A stretch of DNA of 64,000 nucleotides from Pseudomonas nunensis. Its GTDB lineage: Bacteria; Pseudomonadota; Gammaproteobacteria; Pseudomonadales; Pseudomonadaceae. The translations under genes were made by a program, and so were the position numbers. Where the stretch lies: NCBI RefSeq assembly GCF_024296925.1, contig NZ_CP101125.1, positions 5,458,501 to 5,522,500 of the forward strand, written 5' to 3'. Every line of letters begins with the position of its first letter. Within the stretch, counting starts at the first letter, position 1. A model generated the notes under the pieces. It did no database searches. It had not been told where the DNA came from and saw only the letters and a list, made by a program, of their open reading frames with translations. This document shows, in pieces, positions 12,501 to 20,681 of this stretch.

Positions 12501-13583
12501 TTTATATTTCCCCGCGATCTTCGATCGCCCCGGCATCAGCTCCGGGTTACGCTCAAGTATCATTTGCAAGACACCCAGGTTGGCATTCACGCCAACAATC
12601 TTCTTTGTTGCTACCTCTCCCAGTCTCTCCACAAATGGAGGTAAATAATCAGCGTCGCTATAAATACCTGCCTCGCTGTGCATGACCTCATAACGCACGA
12701 CGTCCGAGGCTGCCGCAAGATTGCCGCGAAGACCAATTTCTCGCTCATAGATATCGAATAACTGGAAGGACTCCGACAGCGGGCGAATATCGACAAGTTG
12801 CAGTTGGTCATCGGCCAGCGCCTGTAGACTTTCAACATTTCGCTGCCTGAGCGCCCTAAGGGATCTTTCGTCTTGTGCATAACCCCGAACCAGCAAGTCA
12901 ATTCGTGCCTCATCAGCGCCGACGTTCGAACGGGTAATGTGATTGAACAATTGCTCTTTCGAGACGACTACCCGCTCCTTATACAAATCACCTAATGCAA
13001 AAGCGGAAGTTTCCGCGGTCTCCCCACCCGCTATCATTGCGTCGGCCTTGGCAGCTTCTACCACAATACGATTGGTCTCATACGCCAGCAGGGCATCACT
13101 GTCATACCACAGCTTGAACTCGTAGCCTTCGGTCGCCAATACTTGTTTCCAAACATTGATGTAGTCGCGCTGGATGTCCCCAATGCCACCGCCGAGCCAG
13201 ACAAAGTGCATTTTTTTCGGCACGGGCGACATGCTCTTTTTCATTAGCGCAGCGCTGCTATTGGCACGAGTGGCGTATTCCCTGACCTTATCGTGTACTT
13301 CAAATACATCCTCCGCCGCGCGGCCAGGGGACAATGGCTCGTCGGTTTCTCGGCGTCGCCGTACAGCGGGGAGAATTGACTCCAACGCGTCATCCAGCAA
13401 CGCCAGCGGACGAAGCAGGCTTTGGTCATCCTGCGCGTCGAGGCAGCCCTGATAATAACGAAGGATGCCAGCGTACTGATCAGATTTCTTATACGGCGCG
13501 AGTACACGCTCCAATTCGGCACGACTTAGAAGATTGGCAATGCCAACATACTCACCACCATTAACAACTTCCTGCAGACTCAT
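6513..13583 (-). CDS. Giant toxin: TcdA/TcdB-like glycosyltransferase, protease-like region, TcdA/TcdB-type pore-forming region
   Basis: This 2356-residue protein has no signal peptide. Residues about 120-450 look like the glycosyltransferase domain of large clostridial toxins: MHFVWLGGG starts at 125, and a DXD metal/nucleotide-sugar motif (SDADYLP) has Asp310 and Asp312. Residues about 830-960 contain RRCYP with Cys847, DNHAML with His933 and YDPNLG with Asp952, in the order of a C58/MCF-type cysteine protease triad. Residues about 1150-1500 resemble the TcdA/TcdB pore-forming domain found in Mcf/FitD insect toxins, with a Gly/Ala-rich hydrophobic stretch near 1275-1325. The last ~850 residues are beta-rich and not recognised. 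Likely substrates are eukaryotic (inference). The gene stands alone on the minus strand between two terminators. The 5' third is visibly richer in A+T than the rest. Confidence 0.85.
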   Translation of the reverse strand: MSLQEVVNGGEYVGIANLLSRAELERVLAPYKKSDQYAGILRYYQGCLDAQDDQSLLRPLALLDDALESILPAVRRRRETDEPLSPGRAAEDVFEVHDKVREYATRANSSAALMKKSMSPVPKKMHFVWLGGGIGDIQRDYINVWKQVLATEGYEFKLWYDSDALLAYETNRIVVEAAKADAMIAGGETAETSAFALGDLYKERVVVSKEQLFNHITRSNVGADEARIDLLVRGYAQDERSLRALRQRNVESLQALADDQLQLVDIRPLSESFQLFDIYEREIGLRGNLAAASDVVRYEVMHSEAGIYSDADYLPPFVERLGEVATKKIVGVNANLGVLQMILERNPELMPGRSKIAGKYKSYTQYIPAELVPALEQFANSRPSIKDIFASPGNWSVAGDALRTAFVENLALNNSFLMAHPQSGVVQAVMDRVRFMYEAKDEFASLMEAQGVSINDERWMGGAIEFFESKEDPLLLSDVEEFWRGDKRAAALGRYMEDGVLPGADGTIFLTGPDAMFAGMSLYERANLTPDDARQFRQQAALLKGFNYFTEEEQDHSWKEPIVLWDEWGTSEQKKWKNGLFKARFAGNMTELLKHQTIEFDAGWPLIEGRHVLSTSILQRLLDHLGEPFVKAMSQGSDASVTFNKLLPLGFDDRQAIIAQDVRVFPPAVTSDARTRDLSITEVLERLASGSLLTEQLSAAQRLFLGPLLGLESLDNRSFEAVAGELETLARKINDNGIAGRYAVIEEQLFKYKATEFMAGLSSPIDAPMGHAESALPLKKNAMEKPLSLRQWGQQVARIQQVAKSEFRERLAERSGELKGSFREANARFVPQDLLFDGFGDTIGRRCYPLVLVMAAALAKGDEAVAMLRERFFVSVVEPEDSSSKSFVRAIDALHGAEVAEVGTPPRVNLQQVVDLLKARTSTSTLMLNSDNHAMLVAKTWVGDRSTYHFYDPNLGVFDFAHPEGMLSDLQNFFGQMGMADYYSAYHERGQLTFDLVEVQSDQIAQWELSSEVRVEDVLLPGTLKELDAAGGRKRLTSVRGQSLVSTSRLGKSLMELDSHWWGQQITQASHDLQAKNQLTADFIPLFETLEITPRGDYQLSLIKPEKPGIPEQLVRVVTDDQRFLRIKNHLTELFEKLTARRVNALDPTSVGAVHTLNAGFAIQALMNALRGREGDDRSLTLAVRLHAYVNYAQIVHGLVIDMVGVVSLVRQGLAQERLIAQTSSTVAGEALGHVAGEGVGTVLGMVNVGFDVYQLSQADNEVDVARFGTQLAFDWASLVLGAAGMGAGLASAATVAAFFGGASVIVGGLAVGVGALAQGFAMVAERSKQVGLFFHELDQAYRGAPFSWSPQQNAWQAHPKLVVQSLDLRSGVVTYDSQRLFPLRDHFGVPDYDVDYDRAINLRQSLELPGSGTFRPAVGEVIILPCTPRTHYGYDYHTLPFSSWRHDQGFDVARRLETKKPDGQWQFLFTFYSFPGEYILQNIYPYYRPHTTSVIHVRLDDVPRTLVVPTLLKSWHGRIAYEIEASDAPCTLMLNQGVDVRLTSSNLKAQQWTLLATWAQESDVQFLNGGALRVGGVNITYRGEAVFDITLHLAGNNRFLVDHRQQVLIPLEVDALPGTDTQTLQSHFKALAREHRLEQPYTPVHNFLIPFDDAKEERHTTAYYDSAEDRFLYIQDDDVIVPEDPLLGAVVEGSAYFYHPQSAEVIRTDVVSGLITHRYRLMLKRGEFAVTQCSAVPGGVKVVQELIDGNQSYVLEYLLTDDGVFLNTLTRGLETTLEDVLGQAPTLSDWKPLLGDYTAWPVVPSKQRFKTLVWQLGAFVSIQWKPEDGRSDMSWVRSSDGLIIRPLPARHHLRGWKDSDKEQNQSSLLAPAGKEGDVFVVYKRGSSRLCVQRRSIVDAQVKLSVEWKTLKGLKSVVVAQEGCLALTDEGLFYQISPLGELQLGGVTEVWFKDRPQWWSQLPAVVAEVPFTTLALIGLNNARGDARLCAWYLEGRLLLANPGHGKEVRLLGAIPDNTAAWLFDVASGEICRQAFIDDEQLPKAFGDSTRLLVADALPAPQRLWSPWAFSEVSRRGAGLLATTVEGIQMELNHQETALITGVDSQWVHEHADALVEHLKALVSSTQRCAPLLNVAHPVRQQWFVSSSGRLIEAAKVPRPESSVALGTQRHTNVLLFDAADGFLRRYPLAETVGPLAYVQRDVDTLTVESNQRLDDVLPLIPDDVSTLILRLGHAGAKCQLSLAAWRRLESVIVDCRPPLGKPAPLVRLDWTLDSPEQLIVSLVDEHLVMLDPVTCHSLIWREAYAKDVTLRGHAVVAIDGYRSTAVSDLVNALVAKPGAAGSVLFKDIAQDEPVMS

Positions 13584-13856
13584 AGTTAAACATCCATATT
13601 TAACAAAATATATCCATCAAGCACAGCCGAACAAAAAGCAAAAATGCTCAGCTGCACGACATTTTTAAAAAGCCAATCAGACAGTAATATATTAACCAAC
13701 ACCCGCCTGGCGCGATGACTGAACGCCAAACTATCGACTTACACCAAACTTTTCAAATCGCAAAGATATTCAATTAATGTCTACACAACTTGAAACTCAA
13801 GCACCGGCAATCCGGAATTGAATAACCCATACCGGATATAACAGAGCCCCCATAAA
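13584..13856. other. AT-rich intergenic region upstream of the toxin gene
   Basis: This stretch, between the toxin start and the cob terminator, is clearly AT-rich against the surrounding GC-rich genes and has no credible coding frame. It must hold the toxin promoter on the minus strand. I could not assign -35/-10 boxes or an operator with confidence. Such composition is typical of acquired or H-NS/MvaT-silenced loci (inference). Confidence 0.6.
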
Positions 13857-13880
13857 AAAACGCCTCAACAGAGGCGTTTT
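13857..13880 (-). terminator. Intrinsic terminator of the cobGHIJ operon
   Basis: A perfect 10-bp stem, AAAACGCCTC with GAGGCGTTTT around AACA, lies 10 bp beyond the cobJ stop codon. Read on the minus strand, a GC core is followed by a T-run, as expected for Rho-independent termination. Confidence 0.85.
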
Positions 13881-13889
13881 AATAGTTGG

Positions 13890-15587
13890 TTAACCGGCGG
13901 GTTTGTCGCCATACCAGCGCGGCGTATAAACCCACTCGCCGCCCTCGGCGCGCGGGAACACGCACGTGGTGGACGAGCCGATCAGCACCATGGTGCGCAT
14001 GTCCACCTGATCCGGGGTCAATTGCCCCAGCGTGGTCACGCGCAACGTCTGGCCTGGACGGCCGATGTCCCGGCCCAGCACCACCGGCGTTTCGGCGGTG
14101 CGGTGTTGCGCGACGATCTCCAGCGCGCGGCCTAGCTGCCACGGACGCGAACGGGAAATCGGGTTGTAGAAGGCCAGGGCCAGGTCGGCTTGAGAGGCCA
14201 GGTCGAGGCGTTTCTCGATGATAGACCACGGCTTGAGGTTGTCCGACAGCGACATCACGCAGAAGTCATGCCCCAGCGGCGCACCGGCCTGGGCCGCGGT
14301 GGCCAGGGACGCGGAAACGCCGGGCAGGATTTCAAGATCGACGTTGTGCCAGTTCGCATCGCTGGATTCGTGCAAGGCTTCGAGCACCGCTGCGGCCATG
14401 GCGAACACGCCCGGATCACCCGACGAGACCACCACCACCGAACGCCCCTGAGCCGCGAGTTCAAAGGCGTGACGGGCACGCTGCATTTCTTCGCGGTTGT
14501 CGGTGCAGTGCATCACCTGATCGGCACGGAACGGCCCGGCCATGCGCACGTAGGTTTCATAACCCAGCACATCGTTGGCCCGAGCCAGTTCAGCCTTCAC
14601 CGCTGGCACCATCAGTTCGGCGGCGCCAGGGCCCAGGCCGATCACCGCCAGTCGACCGCGCGGGCGGCCGATCAGCAGTGGATCGAGCGGTTCGGCAGCG
14701 ACCACGATGGCCATCGAGTCGTTGATTTCGATAGCTGTCAGCAACGACGGCACAGCATCCCGAGCTTGCTCCAGAGCAGCTCCCGACCGAGCGCCGAACC
14801 GCAGCGGCACACCCAGCTCCAGCGCCGCTTCGCGCAATGCGCTGCTGGCCATGTCGCGCTCATCGGCCAACAAACAGGCCAGCGATTGCACAGCAATGTT
14901 CGCTTCATGCAGCGCCGCACGAATGGCTTCAGCCGTTCCCGTCGTCACCGCCACCAGCACATTGCGCGGGTAGATCAGCAGCTCATTGGCATTCGGCTGA
15001 CGCTCGGCATGCCCGACATGGATCGCCAATCGCGCTTGCTGACTCTCCGGCAACTGCGCCTCGGCCAGCCACGGCGCCGGGCCTTCAATGCGCACGGATT
15101 CGCCCGCGAGCAAGTCCGACACGAAGCGCTTGCCCAGTTCCAGATCGCCGAGGGCATAACCGCTGGGCGGGTTGAGCAGGCAGGTGCCGAAACGCAATTC
15201 ACCGCTGGTGGTGATCGCCGCAGCAACGTCCAGCGCGGCAGCAATTTCCCGCGCCAACACATTCACCCCGCCCAGGCCACCGAGCAGCGGCACCACGGCA
15301 CTGCCATCTTCGGCCACGGCGAGCACCGGCGGCTCCGCGCCTTTCTCCAGCAACAACGGCGCCAAGGTACGAATAACAATGCCGGCCGCGCACAGGGCGA
15401 TGATCGGCGTGTCCTGTTGATAGAGTTCGCGCAGGGTCGCGCCGAACTCTTGATATTCACGGTCGGCGCCGTTAACCCGCCCGGCCAGACCGTGAATCAC
15501 GGCGTCCGGGTAACGCTGCTGAATCCTGCGCGCCGTAGCGAGGCTGCCATTGCCAAGAATGACAATCGCCGGAACAGGACGGCCCAT
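13890..15587 (-). CDS. cobJ: CobJ, precorrin-3B C17-methyltransferase fused to a CbiG-like domain
   Basis: The protein of about 565 residues has two parts. The N-terminal ~310 residues resemble CbiG, with CAAGIVIRTLAPLL and EDGSAVVPLLGGLGG; in the anaerobic pathway CbiG opens the ring lactone. The C-terminal ~250 residues are an SAM-dependent tetrapyrrole methylase (LAVIGLGPGAAELM, SSGDPGVFAMAAA) that methylates C17 and contracts the ring. The ATG at 15587 overlaps the cobI stop by one base (TGATG), indicating translational coupling; an upstream in-frame GTG at 15599 is less likely. It is the last gene of cobG-H-I-J. As I recall, a comparable long CobJ occurs in P. aeruginosa. What the CbiG-like half does beside oxygen-dependent CobG is unclear. 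Confidence 0.9.
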   Translation of the reverse strand: MGRPVPAIVILGNGSLATARRIQQRYPDAVIHGLAGRVNGADREYQEFGATLRELYQQDTPIIALCAAGIVIRTLAPLLLEKGAEPPVLAVAEDGSAVVPLLGGLGGVNVLAREIAAALDVAAAITTSGELRFGTCLLNPPSGYALGDLELGKRFVSDLLAGESVRIEGPAPWLAEAQLPESQQARLAIHVGHAERQPNANELLIYPRNVLVAVTTGTAEAIRAALHEANIAVQSLACLLADERDMASSALREAALELGVPLRFGARSGAALEQARDAVPSLLTAIEINDSMAIVVAAEPLDPLLIGRPRGRLAVIGLGPGAAELMVPAVKAELARANDVLGYETYVRMAGPFRADQVMHCTDNREEMQRARHAFELAAQGRSVVVVSSGDPGVFAMAAAVLEALHESSDANWHNVDLEILPGVSASLATAAQAGAPLGHDFCVMSLSDNLKPWSIIEKRLDLASQADLALAFYNPISRSRPWQLGRALEIVAQHRTAETPVVLGRDIGRPGQTLRVTTLGQLTPDQVDMRTMVLIGSSTTCVFPRAEGGEWVYTPRWYGDKPAG

Positions 15588-16321
15588 CACCCTTGCCACC
15601 GTTCGCCGGGCACGATGATCAACGAGAAGTACGGCGACGACATCGGCTCGACTTCATCCAGCGGGACGATTTTCTGGTTGGCCATGGTTGCGCGTTCGAC
15701 GTACAGCGCGCGCTCGTCCATGCCGAGTTCTTGCAGCACCTGACGCACCTTGGGAAAGTTGCGCCCCAGCTTCATGATCACTGCGGCATCGGCATCGGCC
15801 AGGCGTCGCTTGAGTTCGTCATGAGGCAGCACGCCGGACAACACCGACAAACTCTGATTGCGATATACCAGCGGCGAACCCAGCACCGAGGCGCCGCCGA
15901 GCATCGAGCAAACGCCCGGCACCACTTCGGCGACGTAACGTTCGGCCAGGCGATCGTGCAGGTACATGTAGGAGCCGTAGAAGAACGGATCGCCTTCGCA
16001 GATCACCGCCACATCGCGACCGGCGTCCAGGTGTTCGGCGAGTTGCTCGGCGGCGCTGTCGTAGAAATCGCTGATCACTTGTTCGTAGGACAACGGCGCC
16101 GGCAACGCTTCAGTGGTCACCGGGTACACCAGCGGCAGCAGGTTTTGCGCTTCTTGCAAGTGCGCTTCGATGATGCCGAACGCGTTGCCCTTTTTGCCTT
16201 TGGCAACGAAGTACGCCACCACCGGCGACTCGCGCAGCAGGCGCAGTGCTTTGACGGTAATCAGTTCCGGATCACCGGGGCCCACGCCCAGGCCGATCAA
16301 GCGTCCAGGTTGCTGCATCAT
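15587..16321 (-). CDS. cobI: CobI, precorrin-2 C20-methyltransferase
   Basis: This SAM-dependent enzyme converts precorrin-2 to precorrin-3A in cobalamin synthesis. The 244-residue product begins near [19 protein letters not shown], the methylase family glycine-rich motif, and contains [14 protein letters not shown] near residue 100. Two consecutive ATG codons (16321 and 16318) are possible; both follow GGAG and overlap the cobH stop. I used the first. A long upstream open frame overlapping cobH is not part of the gene. The gene overlaps cobH and cobJ, so the operon is tightly coupled. Confidence 0.93.
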   Translation of the reverse strand: MMQQPGRLIGLGVGPGDPELITVKALRLLRESPVVAYFVAKGKKGNAFGIIEAHLQEAQNLLPLVYPVTTEALPAPLSYEQVISDFYDSAAEQLAEHLDAGRDVAVICEGDPFFYGSYMYLHDRLAERYVAEVVPGVCSMLGGASVLGSPLVYRNQSLSVLSGVLPHDELKRRLADADAAVIMKLGRNFPKVRQVLQELGMDERALYVERATMANQKIVPLDEVEPMSSPYFSLIIVPGERWQG

Positions 16322-16944
16322 TCGATCTCCGTAGCGAGGGCGTTGACAGCGGCGGCGGCCATGGCGCTGCCGCCCAGCCGACCTTGCATGATCACAAACG
16401 GCACACCGCGACTGTCCGCCGCGAGCATCGCCTTGGATTCGGCCGCGCCGACGAAGCCCACCGGGAAGCCGAGGATCAGCGCCGGTTTCGGCGCGCCAGC
16501 GTCGATCATTTCCAGCAGGTAAAACAGCGCGGTCGGTGCGTTGCCGATCACCACGACACTGCCTTCCAGATACGGGCGCCACAGTTCCAGCGCGGCGGCA
16601 GAGCGGGTGTTGCCCAGCTCGCGGGCCAGCTCTGGAACGCTCTCGTCGCGCAAGGTGCAGATCACTTGATTGTTAGCCGGCAGGCGCGCACGGGTCACGC
16701 CTTCGCTGACCATCCGCGCGTCACACAGGATCGGCGCACCGGCCGCCAAGGCATCGCGCCCGGCCTTGCCGGCGCCTTCGGAGAATTGCAGACCGTCGAT
16801 GGCCTCGACCATGCCGCAGGCGTGGATCACCCGCACGGCGAGTTTTTCCAGGTCGGCCGGGATACGCGAGAGGTTGGCCTCGGCGCGAATGATCGCGAAG
16901 GAGTTGCGATAGATCTCCTGACCGTCGCGGATGTAATCAAGCAT
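16318..16944 (-). CDS. cobH: CobH, precorrin-8X methylmutase
   Basis: CobH moves the methyl group from C11 to C12 of precorrin-8X to give hydrogenobyrinate. The 208-residue length is normal for the family. Recognisable parts are [12 protein letters not shown] near residue 12, [12 protein letters not shown] near 38 with the catalytic-type His, and [15 protein letters not shown] near 155. The gene overlaps the end of cobG by 8 bp and overlaps cobI at its own end. Confidence 0.95.
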   Translation of the reverse strand: MLDYIRDGQEIYRNSFAIIRAEANLSRIPADLEKLAVRVIHACGMVEAIDGLQFSEGAGKAGRDALAAGAPILCDARMVSEGVTRARLPANNQVICTLRDESVPELARELGNTRSAAALELWRPYLEGSVVVIGNAPTALFYLLEMIDAGAPKPALILGFPVGFVGAAESKAMLAADSRGVPFVIMQGRLGGSAMAAAAVNALATEIE

Positions 16945-18238
16945 CTAGGGGGCTCCGTGAGCGGGCGTCGAGCAAGGCCGCGACCGCTTCAATAGTAAGA
17001 TTGCGTGCGTGCAGCGCGCCGAAACCGGGCAGCGCTGCATCGCGAAAATAGAGGTCGTAGTGACCGGGGCTCACGGCCAGCAAAGTGACCGGGGCAACAT
17101 GCGCGGCCGCGCAGGATCGCGGGCAGCCAGACAGGTGCACATTCAGGATCTGGCCGTGCCGTTGCAGCAATGCCGCCAGTTGCAGGGCATCGCCCTTGGT
17201 GTCGGCCAGGCCCTTGCCGCAACCGGCGGAACCGGTGCAAGCGATCAGATGCGCCAGGGCATCGTCGACCGAACAGCGCAGGCCGAGAGTTTCCAGGTTG
17301 TGGATAACTTCAGCGGCGTCGCGTTCGTGGATATTAGGCAGTAGCAGACTTTGCCATGGCGTAAACCGCAGGCTGCCATCGCCATGTAATCGGGCGAGGT
17401 TTGCGGCGCCCCGGAGCATGGCGGCGTCGAGTCGGCCCAATGGCGGAACTGCGCCGACATAGACCCGGTCGGACTCACGCTGTGGATAAGCACCGATCGG
17501 CGGCATGCTTGAGGCACGCGGCACGCTGGTGACGGGCACTAGCGGCACACGCTCGGCCAGTTGCGCGACAAACCCGGCCACCGGTTGCTCGGCCAGCAGA
17601 TGACGCATGCGCGTCTGTTCGGGGCGGGCCAGGTCGAGGAACAGTTCAAGCACCGCGATCACCAGTGCGTGACCATGCTCCAGCCGCACCGCACCGATCG
17701 GCATCTCCGTCGGGCATCCGGCCAGACCGAAAGCCAACAGGCACTCGCCATTTTGTTCAACGGCGCTCAACCACAGGTCATGGTGATGATCGAGCATCGC
17801 CAGCGCTTCGCCGCCATCAAGCTGCACGGCGAACTTGGCGCTCAACTCGTGGAAACGTTCATGGCTTTGCAGGCTGGCGAGGATCTGTTCGGCCAACGGG
17901 CGCGTATCGAGCAGCATCTGCCGGTCGATTCCGGCGCTCGGGCTGAGCATCAGGTTGCGCACATCGTCACCCGCCGCCGTCCTCGGCCCCAATCCTGCGG
18001 CCAACAGGCCCTCAATCAATGCCGCCTCTTCGCTGCCAATCCCGCGAATCTGCAGGTTGGCGCGGTTGGTCGCCTCGATCACCCCGCCAGCGTAGCGCTC
18101 GGCTGCATCGGCCACTGCTTCAGCCTGTTCGGCACTGATCGAACCGCCATTCAACTTGATCCGGCAGATCCCGCCATCCAGCGCCTGGACAATACGCAGC
18201 AACCCCGGGCAGGCCGAGGGGCGTAAGGCTTGGGACAT
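16937..18238 (-). CDS. cobG: CobG, precorrin-3B synthase
   Basis: CobG is an oxygen-dependent monooxygenase of the nitrite/sulfite reductase fold that forms the C20-hydroxy gamma-lactone of precorrin-3B. The C-terminal half carries the siroheme/4Fe-4S cysteine pattern as CTGSAGCGKG and CPRSCAAAH. About 433 residues follow from the ATG at 18238; a TTG at 18253 would add five. Neither start has a strong ribosome binding site. It is the first gene of the minus-strand cob operon and is transcribed divergently from cobL across about 140 bp, in which I saw no B12-box or other clear cobalamin riboswitch hallmark. Confidence 0.92.
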   Translation of the reverse strand: MSQALRPSACPGLLRIVQALDGGICRIKLNGGSISAEQAEAVADAAERYAGGVIEATNRANLQIRGIGSEEAALIEGLLAAGLGPRTAAGDDVRNLMLSPSAGIDRQMLLDTRPLAEQILASLQSHERFHELSAKFAVQLDGGEALAMLDHHHDLWLSAVEQNGECLLAFGLAGCPTEMPIGAVRLEHGHALVIAVLELFLDLARPEQTRMRHLLAEQPVAGFVAQLAERVPLVPVTSVPRASSMPPIGAYPQRESDRVYVGAVPPLGRLDAAMLRGAANLARLHGDGSLRFTPWQSLLLPNIHERDAAEVIHNLETLGLRCSVDDALAHLIACTGSAGCGKGLADTKGDALQLAALLQRHGQILNVHLSGCPRSCAAAHVAPVTLLAVSPGHYDLYFRDAALPGFGALHARNLTIEAVAALLDARSRSPLDA

Positions 18239-18382
18239 CGGGCGTTCGTTCAAGGGGGCGGCCGGCTATGTGGGAAAGGCGCTTCGCGGGCGAAGGCGCG
18301 GTATTATGCCTGCTTTGTTCGACGGCATGAAAAGCCTGCCCGTCGGAACAGTCCGTTTGCGGACTTTTTTTGAGGACGGTAG

Positions 18383-19591
18383 ATGTCACCCTGGCTGACA
18401 GTAGTAGGTATCGGTGAAGACGGCTTCAAGGGCCTGGGCAAGAACGCCCGACGGGCGCTGCTGGGCGCTTCGCGGATCATTGGCGGCCAGCGCCAACTGG
18501 ATTTGCTGCCGGTGTGCATCCGTGGCGAGCGGCAATTGTGGCCAAGTCCGTTTTCCCTGGCCCCGGTGCTGGAGCGCCATGGCGAGCCGGTGTGCGTGCT
18601 GGCCAGCGGCGATCCGATGTTCTTTGGCGTCGGCGCCAGCCTCGCGCGGCAGGTGCCTGCGGAGCAGATGCTGATCCTGCCGGCGCCCTCTTCCTGCTCC
18701 CTCGCGGCGGCGCGGATGGGCTGGCCGTTGCAGGAGGTGGTGACGCTTTCGGTGGTGGCTCGACCGGTTGCGGCGCTCAATGCGCACCTGTTCAGTGGTG
18801 TGCGGTTGTTGGTGTTGAGCAATGACGGGCAAAGTCCGGCAGCCATCGCGGCGTTGCTGTGTGAGCGGGGTTTTGGGCCGAGCCGTCTTAGCGTCCTCGA
18901 ACATTTGGGCGGTGATGCAGAACGGCGAATCGACGGTGTTGCCAGCAACTGGACCGCAGAGGTTGCCGATCTCAACGTAATCGCCATCAAATGCATCGCC
19001 GAACCGCACACATCGCGCCTGTCCCGACTGGCCGGGTTACCCGACTCCGCCTTCCAGCATGACGGCCAACTGACCAAACGCGACGTTCGCGCCATCACCC
19101 TCGCCCGCCTCGCGCCGACACCCGGCGAACTGTTGTGGGACGTTGGCGCTGGCAGCGGCTCGATCGGTATCGAATGGATGCGCGCGCATCCGAGCTGTCG
19201 GGCGCTGGCCATCGAGGCGGATGACGGTCGGCAATTGTTGATCGAACACAACCGCGATGCCTTGGGCGTTCCGGGCTTGCAACTGATTCGCGGCAGCGCG
19301 CCCCAAGCACTGGCCGGGCTCGAATCCCCGGACGCGGTTTTCATCGGTGGCGGCGTAACTCGCGAAGGCGTGCTCGACACTTGCTGGGCCGCGCTGAAAC
19401 CTGGCGGCCGACTGATCGCCAACGCCGTCACGCTGCAAAGCGAAATAACCCTGATGGCCTGGCGCGAACAACATGGCGGCGAGCTGACCCGCATCCACAT
19501 CGCCCAGGCGCAGCCGTTAGGCGAGTTCGATACCTGGCGTCAGGCGCTTCCGATTACCTTGCTCGATGTGACGAAACCGCTCGATGCGTGA
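18383..19591 (+). CDS. cobL: CobL, precorrin-6Y C5,15-methyltransferase (decarboxylating)
   Basis: CobL methylates C5 and C15 of precorrin-6Y and removes the acetate carboxyl at C12. The 402-residue fusion has a CbiE-like tetrapyrrole methylase domain first ([29 protein letters not shown] near 73-88) and a CbiT-like domain second ([32 protein letters not shown] near 250-266, the SAM-binding motif). It heads the plus-strand operon cobL-cbiD-cobK and overlaps cbiD by 8 bp. Confidence 0.95.
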   Translation: MSPWLTVVGIGEDGFKGLGKNARRALLGASRIIGGQRQLDLLPVCIRGERQLWPSPFSLAPVLERHGEPVCVLASGDPMFFGVGASLARQVPAEQMLILPAPSSCSLAAARMGWPLQEVVTLSVVARPVAALNAHLFSGVRLLVLSNDGQSPAAIAALLCERGFGPSRLSVLEHLGGDAERRIDGVASNWTAEVADLNVIAIKCIAEPHTSRLSRLAGLPDSAFQHDGQLTKRDVRAITLARLAPTPGELLWDVGAGSGSIGIEWMRAHPSCRALAIEADDGRQLLIEHNRDALGVPGLQLIRGSAPQALAGLESPDAVFIGGGVTREGVLDTCWAALKPGGRLIANAVTLQSEITLMAWREQHGGELTRIHIAQAQPLGEFDTWRQALPITLLDVTKPLDA

Positions 19592-20681
19592 CGAAACCGC
19601 CGAACAACCCGCGCCCTTGCGCAGCGGCCTGACCACCGGCAGCTGCGCCACCGCCACCAGCCTCGCTGCCGCACGCCTGTTGCTCAGCGGCCTATCGGCG
19701 GACGCGGTGGAAATCGTCCTGCCCAAAGGCAAACAGGTGCAGATGCGCCTGGAGTTTTGCCGTTTGCTCGACGACGGTGCCGAGGCTGGCACGATCAAGG
19801 ACGCCGGGGATGATCCGGACGTGACCCATGGCGCATTGCTTTATTCCCACGTGCGCCTGGGTGCCGAGCCCGGCATTCGTTTTATCGCTGGCCGCGGCGT
19901 CGGCACCGTCACCCGGCCGGGTCTGGTGCTGGGCGTCGGCGAACCGGCGATCAATCCCGTACCGCGCAAGATGATCAGCGATCACCTGACCTTGCTCGCC
20001 GAAGAGATGCACTACAACGGCGGCTTCGAAGTCACGGTCAACGTCGAAAACGGAGAAGCCCTGGCACTGAAAACCATGAACCCGCGCCTGGGGATTCTCG
20101 GCGGCTTGTCGATCCTCGGCACCAGCGGAATCGTCCGGCCGTTTTCCTGCGCGGCGTACATTGCCTCGATCCACCAGGGCATCGACGTTGCGAAAACCAA
20201 CGGCTACCTGCACATCGCTGCCTGCACCGGCAACGCCAGCGAAGACACCATGCGCCGGGTCTACGACCTGCCGGAAATCGCCCTGATCGAAATGGGCGAC
20301 TTTGTCGGCGCGGTGCTCAAGCACTTGCGCCGCGTGCCTGTGGATAAACTCAGCCTGTGCGGAGGCTTCGGCAAGATCAGCAAACTGGCGGCCGGGCACA
20401 TGGACCTGCACAGCCGCCATTCGAGCATCGACCTGCCGCAACTGGCGGAATGGGCGGCGGCGATTGGCGCTGACGAGGCGTTGCAGCAATCGATTCGCGA
20501 GGCGAATACCAGTCAGCAGGCGCTGGCCATGGCCAGTGCTGTCGGCATCGCGCTGGGGGATGAAGTGTGTCGGCATGCGCTGGAATTTGCTCGCAGCGTG
20601 GTGCCGGCGCAGGTTCAGGTCGAGGTGTTTGCGATTGATCGCCAGGGCGGGATTGTTGGCCATGCGGGAGCTTTTCAATGA
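19584..20681 (+). CDS. cbiD: CbiD, (cobalt-)precorrin-5 C1-methyltransferase
   Basis: CbiD methylates C1 of the corrin precursor; it stands in for CobF of the classic aerobic pathway in several pseudomonads. The 365-residue protein has the family N-terminus [18 protein letters not shown] and the central [19 protein letters not shown]. The start lies inside the end of cobL, and the stop overlaps cobK (ATGA), so the three genes are translationally coupled. Its presence together with CobG makes the pathway a mixture of the aerobic and anaerobic gene sets. Confidence 0.94.
   Translation: MRDETAEQPAPLRSGLTTGSCATATSLAAARLLLSGLSADAVEIVLPKGKQVQMRLEFCRLLDDGAEAGTIKDAGDDPDVTHGALLYSHVRLGAEPGIRFIAGRGVGTVTRPGLVLGVGEPAINPVPRKMISDHLTLLAEEMHYNGGFEVTVNVENGEALALKTMNPRLGILGGLSILGTSGIVRPFSCAAYIASIHQGIDVAKTNGYLHIAACTGNASEDTMRRVYDLPEIALIEMGDFVGAVLKHLRRVPVDKLSLCGGFGKISKLAAGHMDLHSRHSSIDLPQLAEWAAAIGADEALQQSIREANTSQQALAMASAVGIALGDEVCRHALEFARSVVPAQVQVEVFAIDRQGGIVGHAGAFQ

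Noticed and set aside
14190..15743. A 517-codon plus-strand frame inside cobJ
   Set aside because: Antisense shadow of a gene with clear CbiG and methylase motifs.
18239..18382. Possible cobalamin riboswitch between cobG and cobL
   Set aside because: No B12-box or conserved core could be recognised in the 144-bp gap, which is short for such an element.
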